From positions 1,639,161-1,703,160 of the forward strand of contig CAXAMN010025694.1 in the NCBI GenBank assembly GCA_963970005.1: a stretch of 64,000 nt of DNA. The letters run 5' to 3'. Each line of letters begins with the position of its first letter. Within the stretch, counting starts at the first letter, position 1. Below, in pieces: positions 20,156 to 29,550 of the stretch. The notes below the pieces were generated by a model. That model did not search any database. It was not told where the DNA came from and saw only the letters and a list, made by a program, of their open reading frames with translations. The stretch is from Durusdinium trenchii. Lineage: Eukaryota; Sar; Dinophyceae; Suessiales; Symbiodiniaceae. The position numbers were made by a program, and so were the translations under genes.

Positions 20156-20606
20156 TGATCTTTTTGTGACAGGTAATGATATCTTTTTGAAACAGTTCAA
20201 GGATATTGTGAAGTCACAGTTTAAGATTGGACATGAGGACACTAATGACCTAATGTTTACTGGACAACGTGTTGCTTGGAAGATGCAAGAGAAGACCAAG
20301 AAGAAGGAGTACATCTCAGTAGAACAATCCCTTTGTGTTCAGGAATTGACTGAGATTATCATTCCAAAAGGTTTGAAGGATGAAGAGAAGTGTGACAAAG
20401 ACATGCACACAGCCTTCAGATCACTTCTTGGCAGCATAAACTGGTTACAATCCAGAACACAATTCCAAGCTTGCTACCAATTCTCGAGGTCAGCATCAGC
20501 ATCAGCAGGACCTACAATAGGTGATTGCAAGGCCCTGAACAAGCTGTGCAAACAACTGACCCTATGGAGTTACGTTTTTGGCCACTTGAGGGTAGTCCAC
20601 GTTTAA
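20148..20606 (+). CDS. Copia RT, VDD active site onward (frame 3)
   Basis: Frame 3 picks up exactly where the previous one fails: HVDDLFVTGNDIFLKQF is the copia YVDD box (VDD at 20151-20159), with His in the Tyr position. The connection domain follows, with LLGSINWLQSRTQFQACYQF, the expected LVGSLxYLxxTRPDI-type segment. The frame loses sense near 20555 and stops at 20604-20606, while RNase H continues in frame 2. Confidence 0.8.
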   Translation, partial: HVDDLFVTGNDIFLKQFKDIVKSQFKIGHEDTNDLMFTGQRVAWKMQEKTKKKEYISVEQSLCVQELTEIIIPKGLKDEEKCDKDMHTAFRSLLGSINWLQSRTQFQACYQFSRSASASAGPTIGDCKALNKLCKQLTLWSYVFGHLRVVHV

Positions 20607-21223
20607 TTGCTATGCCAGATGCCGCATTCAGGAACAACAGTGACAAATCCTCTCAACGTGCTATGGTGATTTTTATGGGTGAGCAAAGGAAGGCAAAACA
20701 GAAGAACACTAAAGGCTCACTTATTTTCTTTGAATCTTCGAAGATCAAGAGAACAACCCTGTCCACAACTGTTGCAGAGTTGTATGCATTTATGAAGTGT
20801 TATGGCACTTGCCAAATGCTTAGAGGCTTGATCAAGGACATTACAGGCTACTCTACTGACATTCACATGCGCACTGATGCTAACAATCTTGTGACTACAG
20901 CTAGTACTACTCATGTTCCTGAGCAACAGGAGACTATTCATATGATCCAAATGCTTAGGAAGGAAGCATGCTCTGGTGCAATTGCTGACTTGTCACATAT
21001 ACGCACTCAGTGGTGTCTTGCTGACTGTCTTACTAAGAAGTCTGCTAGTCCACAAGCTTTGATAGATGCAGTACGCAGTGGTTGTTTAAAGGAAGTTGAT
21101 GCACATCCACCTTTTAGATCTCTTATTGAACACAAGGCATATATGCGTGGATGGCTTCCTACAGTATGCACACATGTTGACTTTTCACATGATGTGTTTT
21201 ACCTTGGAGATTCGTTGCACTGA
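20559..21223 (+). CDS. Copia RNase H (frame 2)
   Basis: The frame takes over near 20559 with DPMELRFWPLEGSPRLIAMP. Three acidic catalytic residues of the copia RNase H are visible: D in MPDAAF, E in TTVAELYAF, D in MRTDANNLV. The C-terminal part keeps IRTQWCLADCLTKK, matching the copia IxTxxQxADxLTK box. Stop at 21221-21223. RNase H removes RNA from the RNA-cDNA hybrid. The true 5' edge is the shift point; the frame itself is open from 20525. Confidence 0.82.
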
Positions 21224-21425
21224 GAGTGAGAGGAGAGAATTCAATGCATGTGTTTTTGTTTGAGAGAAATTTGAATTTCTTTCATGAATTTGTGCCTGCG
21301 GCTCAAATTAGCTTGGCAAGATCAGCACTTTTCTTTCGAAGACTATTGCCTTGCATCGTTGACTACCAGTCATTTCTAAGACTTAGGACACTGGCCTCTG
21401 ACCGGTGTACCTTGTATCAACAGAG

Positions 21426-24400
21426 ATGACCGGTCAGGGAGCGTCCAATATGGTCAACATCTTTGAGTATGCTCGAAACTGGTCACAAAAGGTTCCTTGG
21501 GGACAACCTCAGAACTGGGCAAACCGTTTGAGACGCCCACGTACGCCAGTTGAGTTCCATAGGAACTCAGAGCAGGATGAATTGATCTTAACTGACATTC
21601 TTGCAATGTGTTTGGCACCTGAGAACCATGCTAAGTTCAATTTTCGAGTACGGTGGTTCGCAGAGATTGCCAGATACGCTCTTGGCTATGTCACCCAAGA
21701 GGAAGAGGATGAATATGAGAGAAGTAGGCAGTTCGTGGCAACAAGAGTCGCGTGGAGACAAAACGATTATGGGAAGATAGCCACGGGGCTCAACTATATG
21801 CTACGACATGATCGTTCTCTCGACAGGTTGATGGACAGTAGGGCAATGATAGAGCTTATGCCTCTGATCACAGAGGGAACTGCTCGAATGCCATCACCTT
21901 TTCGTATTTATCCTAATACCTTCTTTGCTATATTGCATAGCGATGAGAAGCAAAGATTTCATTTGGTGATTCGCTTGGACAAGAATGTTTGGTATAACAC
22001 AGGCAATCAATACGATATGCCCTTCTCCATGCGTTTGGGAGTGAACCAAGGGCATACAGGACTCATGCATAACATCAGTCCAGAGAAGTTGAATCATAGA
22101 TTGACTTCTATTGAGGCAAGATGTTTGGGACATGTTTTTCATGTTACCAGAAGGGAGAACTGGGCCAGCATTGAGAGGTATGGTTTGATGAGAGACCCTC
22201 AAAGTTGGAATAGAAGGAACAGAGGTGAAGGAAGAGATTATGTTCATTTTATGTACAGCAATCCACAGACTTCACTTTACATTCCTTTAGGCCCAGGTAC
22301 AGTGGTTCCAAGAGATTATGGACAGCCCTTGTATGTGAAGCTTAATGTGATTCTTTGGCTTCGGGCTGGACGTCCTCTGTACTTCAGCAACAATGGAGTG
22401 GTGCGTGCACATTGTGATGTGGAGCCCGAATACTTGGACATTAGTGTGGATGAACCACAACCACGAGATGCTCCAGAGCCAGCTAAGGAGTTGAGAAATC
22501 CTAAGTCCGCAGAGGAGATGATGGAGCTCATCAATAGTGAGAAGGTGCAACAAGAGAGAGTGCGAGCCTTGTTCACCAGACTATCTATTGACAAGCCATA
22601 TGCCAGAGAACTTCTCAGAAGGATTCATGCCGAAGAGCCTGAGACAAAACAAGTTAAGAGGCATATGCTTTTGTGGTTGGACAATTTGGATTTAGGTGCT
22701 ATCGCCCGTTTTGTCCAATATGAGAATCATCCTGAACGTGAGTACAATCGGTCACGATTGAGGTCACGTCAGTCGATGTCAGAGGGCCATTATCTTCAAG
22801 GATGGTCTTTGATTGCACCTAAGGAAATCGATGATCGTGATCCTTGGAGTATCTTAGGCTATAGTACTCCAAAGTTGATTGTCGATGGAGATGGTGTTAC
22901 CTCAAGGTCCTTGTTTATGTTTCACCCATTAGTTTTGAGCAAGGATCAGGCGAAACTGGTGAAGGCTGATGAGGAAGTGCTTCGTTTTGATCACATTTGG
23001 ACGGACATCACTTCGAAGAGCTCAACAGCCAGGACTTCTGGAGAACCTCAACAAGATGAAGAAGATGACTCTGCTCATGTTGCTGAGCGTGAGATGACAT
23101 GGTTCATTCAGAATGTCAACAACCTGGTTCTCAACCCATGGATGGTATATGACATTGGCATGGTATCACTCCATGATCGTGTAGGAACACGTGTACTCCA
23201 GAGCACTGGAGAAGACGTGATCCTCGTGAGGGATTGGGACAGGTTGACAAGGCACCAGAGAGAATATTTTGGTAGAAGATACAAGTTGCTACGTCCAAGT
23301 GTTTATGGAACAGAGGAAGACCCCAAGACGTATGCACCGAGTTTTGAACCCGGAATTTCTCAGTGGATGGAGTTGGCACAAACTGGATACCAACAGTTTT
23401 TCTTCATCCGTGCTTGGGAGAATGGACGCCGCTGGGCTGAAATTCTGACAGACCATGGCATTGCTTCTGTAGAGCTTTCAAGCTTCTTGGATATGTGCAG
23501 AGATCCCAAATTGCTGGGTTGGAACTTTGGTATTCCAGAACCTCAGTGGGATAATTTTGGCAACACAGTGGAGGAAGCATTCAACAATCCCTTGTTTGCC
23601 AAATTGCACTATCGCTTCAAGCAGGAGGAAGAGATTGGTCGTGTCATGCACCTTGTGTCAGAACTTGTTTGTGACTTTTTCATCAAGGTGCTTCCCAAGT
23701 GGGTTCTTGACCACTCGATCTTGTGGGAAGAGTTTATGATCTTGGATCCAGACACAAATCTCCCAGCCTACAAGACTTCAGAGGCCGCCTTACAAGCAGA
23801 AAGGAATCCAGAGAAGTATCATACACATTTTGCTATGAACTTCAAGAAATTCCGTTTTTCTGCAAGGATTGTGTGGTATTTGATTGACCGTGACAGGAAT
23901 CATTTGGAGAGTTTTCTTCACAACTCGAACAGTAGATTTGTGCAACATGCATGCTATCAACTTCGTGAGTATGTTCAGGCGCGTGTTGCAGTTTCTGATC
24001 CCTTGTATGAGATGATCAAGAAGGAAGAGTTCGAACGCCAATACAATTCCAAGTTTTTGGAGGCGATTTCTTGCTCTCGTGTTGTAGTTGAGCCTGTAAG
24101 TTCAGGGACGTATGAGCCATCATCGAAGCTGAACTTAAAGGTACTACAAGACATCCTGAAGGGTATCTTCAAGATCCAGAAGGATGAGGAGCTTGCCAAG
24201 GAACGTGATGAAGAAGAAGAACAGGCAGCTCAAAACATCTCATACCTGTTGGCAGATGATATGGAGCTTGATTTTGATGATGATGATGTTCCAGTATGGC
24301 GCTCCATTGTCGACAAGTATAGAGGAGGTGATCAGGTGCTACAGGGAGAAGCTGTGAAGATTACTCACCTGTTCAGGGATCAAAAGGACAATGAGAAGGC

Positions 24401-25813
24401 GACAGAAGCTTTCAGTTCAGAGAGGACAGATTTTTATGAGACCTCAGGACCTCTTCCAAGAACCGAGGGAGAAAATCTTGTAGAGGACTTGCTCACCAAG
24501 GATGTTGCAGAACAAGCTTTTGAAGCAGGTGAAGAAGTTCCTCCTTATACAAGAGTCTCCACTATTGCTGGTGAAGTCTATACTGGAAGTAGGACACTTC
24601 TAGAAGATGAGAATATGGAAGAGGAAGTTCCTGAAGAAGATCCTGCAGTTGAACCTGGAAAGGAAGAAGAAATATTTGATGAGAATGCAGGTGTTTTTCC
24701 TTCAGAGGAACCAAAGATGGAAGTGGACCAGGAGGAAGCCAAGGAAGAGTCAACACCACACTTTCTGTCAAGAGAGATAGGTGGGGACTCGACTGCATCG
24801 CACTTACCATCAGGTGAGATGGATGCTAACCTTGATGATACTTCAGGTCAGCGGAAATCTAAGAAAAGCCGCCTGAATAAGATTCCTGATCCTCATTTTC
24901 ATGAAGAAGTTCAGGATGATGCAACCATGGAAGAGAAGAAAGAGGCGGTGGAGAAAATAAAAGAGGTCAGAGAGGATGATGGAGAGAAGAAATTGGAGGC
25001 TGAAATCCAAGAATCTTTTCCATCTGAAGTAGTTGTTGAAAAGGATACAACAAAAGTTGACAATACCTATGAGTTGCATACTTCACCTTTGAAGTTGCTT
25101 GGAGAGCTTACAGGAGATCCAGGTATTGGCCTTTATCAACTATGCTTCAGGGAAACTCACGCAAGATTGCTGAACCATGTTTGTTTCAGAAAAGGTGAGA
25201 TTTCCCATCCTCATTATCAGTCAAGGATCAACGAGAATGACTTTGTTCGATCCATTCGTAATATCTGTCCAGTACCTCCACCTGATTGTTATGAACATGA
25301 ACCAGAGCATGATTTGAAGAGATTCTTCATCAATGATGATCGCATCATTTATTTGGATGGCAAGTATCAGGTCGATCCAAAGGCCCTTGAAAGGGCAGGA
25401 CATGCTCGAGAAGAATTGGAGGATACGAAGAAAGAACTTAAGAAGGAGCTGGAATCCTATGGTCCAAAGGGACCCAGTTGGGACTTTGTCACCTTCTATG
25501 AAGAGCTGTGCAGAAGGTTCCTCAAAGGAAGAATAGAAGAACCATATGGAACTAACTTATTGGCCAGCTCAGAGTCCTTGACATTTTTATCCTGGAACTA
25601 TGGCAACATGGTTCGTGGTCAGAAGTACACCACACCAAGGTTTCTCCAAGGACTTGATAGTGCAATGAGGCCACGCAAACAGAGCGCCATGTCACTTCAG
25701 AATGAGCAATTTGAGAACAACCTTTTCTTCAACATGCTCTTCTTTTTACGTGCACATGTCGTGATTCTCCAGGAAGCTCATCTTCTTGTTCCTGCCAAGG
25801 AATTTATTGAGCA
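21426..25813 (+). CDS. Third ORF: KptA/Tpt1-type 2'-phosphotransferase plus EEP nuclease, truncated by gap
   Basis: ATG 21426 follows the RNase H stop by 202 bases; at least 1,462 codons are open before the N gap. Residues about 118-335 match RNA 2'-phosphotransferase (KptA/Tpt1), which moves a 2'-phosphate from RNA to NAD+. The four catalytic residues are present: R127-H128 in LRHD, R203 in MRLGVNQGHT, R270 in GRDYVHF. The FHVT and YFSNNGVV boxes also match. The middle (about 340-930) is unknown; about 930-1190 is acidic and Lys-rich, probably disordered. Near the end LTFLSWNYGN (N1391) and ADVVILQE-like AHVVILQEAH (E1450) are the first two motifs of the endonuclease/exonuclease/phosphatase fold; the catalytic remainder is in the gap. 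It could be a third retrotransposon ORF or a host gene beside the element. I favour the former from position, strand and base use. Confidence 0.75.
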
Positions 25814-26213
25814 NNNNNNNNNNNNNNNNNNNNNNNNNNNNNNNNNNNNNNNNNNNNNNNNNNNNNNNNNNNNNNNNNNNNNNNNNNNNNNNNNNNNNNN
25901 NNNNNNNNNNNNNNNNNNNNNNNNNNNNNNNNNNNNNNNNNNNNNNNNNNNNNNNNNNNNNNNNNNNNNNNNNNNNNNNNNNNNNNNNNNNNNNNNNNNN
26001 NNNNNNNNNNNNNNNNNNNNNNNNNNNNNNNNNNNNNNNNNNNNNNNNNNNNNNNNNNNNNNNNNNNNNNNNNNNNNNNNNNNNNNNNNNNNNNNNNNNN
26101 NNNNNNNNNNNNNNNNNNNNNNNNNNNNNNNNNNNNNNNNNNNNNNNNNNNNNNNNNNNNNNNNNNNNNNNNNNNNNNNNNNNNNNNNNNNNNNNNNNNN
26201 NNNNNNNNNNNNN
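25814..26213. other. Assembly gap of 400 N
   Basis: The gap removes the end of the third ORF, any polypurine tract and the expected 3' LTR. A 400-base gap could not hold the rest of a normal EEP domain (about 200 residues) plus an LTR, so the real distance is probably larger. Confidence 0.98.
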
Positions 26214-28763
26214 GATCCGGGCAAAGAGCCACATATAAAGGACTCTTCACCCCTGCCTCCAAAAAGAGCGCCGTGTTTTTTCCTACCTCGCTGCCCTCGA
26301 CTTTCCCATTCTGGAGCGCTAGCTTTCGCCCGCCCCCTTGGCCTCAAGTTTTTTTAACTTTTTGAGGACAATGTTTCCATCATGGAACGTTCCTCCTTCC
26401 ATGATTCCGAGTGAAGGATCTAGGTTCCTGGAATCTCCTCCCATGCCTGGACATTCATCGCGAGGAGATCGTGGACTTCACCATGGGGCATCCGTGCCGC
26501 GGTGGAGCATCCGAGTGCAGTGATGCATTGGGAAGCCTTTGACGAAAAAATGCATTTTTTCACCCAAAGGAACCCCGCAACAAACCACCCCAATCATTTG
26601 TGTGCCGTTTGGTGTGCTCGGAAATGATGAATGGGTTTTGCAGAGAGATGAGGTCATTACAAGGATGAAAGGCTTTTGACTCTTGACCACCTGGCAGACT
26701 AGAAGTGAGTCAACAATCAGTGGCTGTAATACAGGTGACTGTTGCTGACAAACAAACTCCCTACAAAAAATGGATTTACATCTTCGTACGGGGGGTTCGG
26801 TTTCATTGGTCAACACTCAAGATTACGTCAGCATTGCGTTTTTGTGCTTTTTGTAGTGCGGTTGTAGAAACAAGCTTTGCATTGTTTCCTTGCGATGACT
26901 GACGGTACCGGCTCCCTCTTCGGCCGTGAGCTTATTGGCACAAACCGTACCGATCTTGATTAGTGACTTGACTGACGAGTCAGGCCAGGAGAGTTTGGTT
27001 GCTTCGGAGTCAGAGTGACCCCCGTGCCTTCTATTTTGTTTGGTGTCCCTGCTTCAAAATACATGCCAAATGATGCCAAAGCAAGTCAAATTTTCCCTGT
27101 GAGGAAGCTAGATTTCCCTACAAGATCCTTGCTTTGGGCCATTGAGGCTCACGTTGTTTCACTGTTTCGACCTAACGCGACGCACCACCTGATAGGTCCG
27201 CTCTCATTCCGACCTATCACCCCCAAAGACAGCCTGTTTGCTCCAAAGTTCCCAGGGGTAAAGCATGTTTGTCTTTCCGCAATTGCCTGCCTTTTGGGCC
27301 CCCCTTTCCAGAGGACCCCTCGCTTGGTGGTTTTGGGACCAAAGTTGGCGCAGGGTTGGGCGCCGGGCGCTTTAAAGAATGTCCTGGTACAGGATAAGGG
27401 GCTTGACTTGACACAGTCATGTTTTCGAATGTGAATGACCACCTTTTGTCAAGGTGGTCCGGAAAGCCATGTCTTTGCGACGACTGTTTGCGCATGGTGT
27501 TGGCCCAAAGTCTGCGCCCCCTTGTGGAAATTGGAGTCCCAGTGGAGCCACAGGATTTTTACACCGGCCACCAGGGAACCTCATTCAAACGGAGCTGCAT
27601 GGATGCCGCAGTTCTGTTTGCCTTGGCAATGGACCCCAAGAAACACACCCGAGCACAGGAGCATGGCGCTGCAAGGAGCAGGAGCCTTCCAAGCAGTTCA
27701 AGCATGTGGTTTGCGCGTACAGGGGCGGGTAGTGGTGCTGGGCTGGACTACGAGAATTGCACATTGCATGCCAGAGTGGACAGACCTTGAGACCAAGAAA
27801 CGTTCAGAGGCAAACCCATGGGAAACTTCTGATTTGATGCAGATATGACTTCTAGCTAGTGAGGATTTGGGATTTCATTGATCTGGCCGGAGGCCTGCTG
27901 TGCCTGCTGGCCCTTGGCTGCCTTGGGTTTGGGCAAGCAGATGTCCAGGAGAAGCTTCAGCTTTGACGCAACGGGCTGTTTCACCTGCTCACTGGGTGAG
28001 TTGCAGGACATTTGGGGTGATGATGAGGAAATTTGCTTGATACAAAGTGACTCGGGCTGCAACCGGGAATGGGGTTGCGTGGTTCTGGGCACAATCCTTT
28101 TGATGAACAGGTTCTAGGCGCAGACTACTGTAGCTGACGAAAGGCGCAGTTTCAATGTTGGTGGATTGCAGTTCAGCGCTAGTGAGATGTTTTCTATTGT
28201 TTTCTACTGAATTTAAGACCGCTGTGAATTGCTTTAAGTGTCATGACATGTCATGACACATTTTGCTACACGCGTTTTTGCATGAAGATCAGAGCTAGGG
28301 CAGCATATCAGACTGCTTTGCTGGGGTCTGTCAGTGTGTGGCCAAGCCTGTCGACTTTTGGCTTTACTTCCCCCAGTTTATTCTCTTTTCTTTGGCCATA
28401 CATATAGCTATAGCAACCACTGTACATTTTCTCTCCGTTCTGGTGTATGCGTGCGCGTGTTTGCTCAATCAAAAATAGATCAAAATAGCTTCCACAAATT
28501 AAATCCCCGTTACTACCGGTTAGCAAATATGAGTGTGGTCGACCACGGAAAACCCATTTTATTTGACTCTGTTAGTTTAAGGGTTATCTAAAGTTGGTCT
28601 TAAATAACATGGATGAAGAGGACGAACTCTTTACAGTCAAATTAGCCAGTCACGACAGAAAGCGGTGTTCTTTTTGCACTGTTTAAGTACAATGAGATGT
28701 ATGTATAGGTCTTTAAGTCTTACCAGTCATTTTAGATGACCAATTTTGAATAGAATGGGGGGT

Positions 28764-28845
28764 TGCACCTCAGTCGGTAGCAACGGGGATCAAACTAGTG
28801 ACTTGGAAGTCATTTTGGGTCCTACCTGTGGCAGAGGTCGGGTAG
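28764..28845 (+). other. tRNA-like relic, possible SINE head
   Basis: CACCTCAGTCGGTAGCAACG resembles a tRNA D-arm and A-box, followed by a small stem TGACTTGGAAGTCA like an anticodon arm. A T-arm in the right place is not convincing and there is no acceptor stem, so it is not a working tRNA gene. Confidence 0.25.
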
Positions 28846-29287
28846 ACCACTGTGTTTTATCGGCAACCGTACCTTTCTTTACACCTCTTCCTGAGAGCCG
28901 GCAGCGGAGCAGGGAAAGGTAAGGAATGACCACTGCTCCTGCTGCTTCCTTCGGACCATAGACCATCGACCCAACTGGAGCGAGCACCAAGGCAAGAGAC
29001 GAGCGAAGGAGGCGAAAGAGATGAGCTTGGAGGATGCAATTCAGAAAGCAGGCAACACTTCGGGGACGCGATCTGGTTTTCACTTCGTACCTTCCAAGTT
29101 GAAGGCACCAACTATCAACGCGACCAACTGGACGACTCAACGCTCAATACTTGGTGATTCCAACCAGTTGAGGCGCACGATGGCCCGGACCATATCTTTG
29201 GACTGGAAAAAGAGAGAACATGAGTCCAAACATGTCCCTTCTGCATGGCAGAATACACGAGACCCTTGACGATCCTGTTTTCTGAAG

Positions 29288-29316
29288 GCGGGGGAGGGAG
29301 TGGGAGGGGGAGAGCA

Positions 29317-29350
<34 letters not shown>

Positions 29351-29389
29351 AGACAGAGACGGAGGGAGGGAGGGAGGGAGAGAGAGCAT
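29288..29389. repeat. GA/GGA-rich low-complexity tract
   Basis: Runs of GAGA and GGGA just upstream of the first recognised beta-glucosidase exon. Similar GA tracts occur at 59818-59838 and 60616-60680. Confidence 0.9.
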
Positions 29390-29457
29390 CTGGGGCCACC
29401 GACCTGCGGGCTTGTCCACGGACCTACCTTCGTCGGGTACCTCGTCGCCGACCTCAG

Positions 29458-29550
29458 GGGAGTTGGTCAAACAGCTCACCTTCGATGAGAAGTTCGGCTT
29501 GGTCAAGGGAGTTGCCTATTCAGATGGAGCACCTCGGTCTAGCTTTGTGT
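29458..29550 (+). CDS. GH3 exon: N-terminal LVKQLTFDEK
   Basis: Acceptor GACCTCAG, then GELVKQLTFDEKFGLVKGVA, the usual start of the GH3 barrel (LxxxLTxEEKxxLxxG). The donor is not resolved; candidates lie from 29527 to 29566. Confidence 0.75.

Larger units (their letters stand above)
12443..25813 (+). mobile_element. Ty1/copia LTR retrotransposon with an extra 3' ORF
   Basis: The order is gag, aspartic protease, integrase, reverse transcriptase, RNase H, which defines Ty1/copia rather than Ty3/gypsy. A tRNA primer-binding site at 12587 follows a CA-ended LTR candidate. The coding part is split: frame 1 (gag to integrase), then frame 2 (linker and RT), frame 3 (RT C-motif onward), frame 2 (RNase H), with one TAG in the linker. 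About 200 bases after RNase H begins a third large ORF (21426 onward). No 3' LTR is visible; sequence beyond the N gap at 25814-26213 does not repeat the 5' end. Codon third positions look less GC-biased than in the host exons nearby, and the third ORF shares this. The copy is either decayed or carries assembly errors. Its 5' limit is approximate. Confidence 0.88.
26214..29457. other. Mostly non-coding stretch between element and beta-glucosidase gene
   Basis: No supported exon. It may contain the promoter, first exon and signal-peptide exon of the beta-glucosidase gene, which I could not find. A tRNA-like relic (28764-28845) and a GA-rich tract (29288-29389) are listed separately. Confidence 0.4.

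Noticed and set aside
25746-26347. Minus-strand ORFs over the gap and the ORF tail after it
   Set aside because: The frames exist only because Ns carry no stops. Residues after 26213 (ending FARPLGLKFF) are not evidence for the third ORF.
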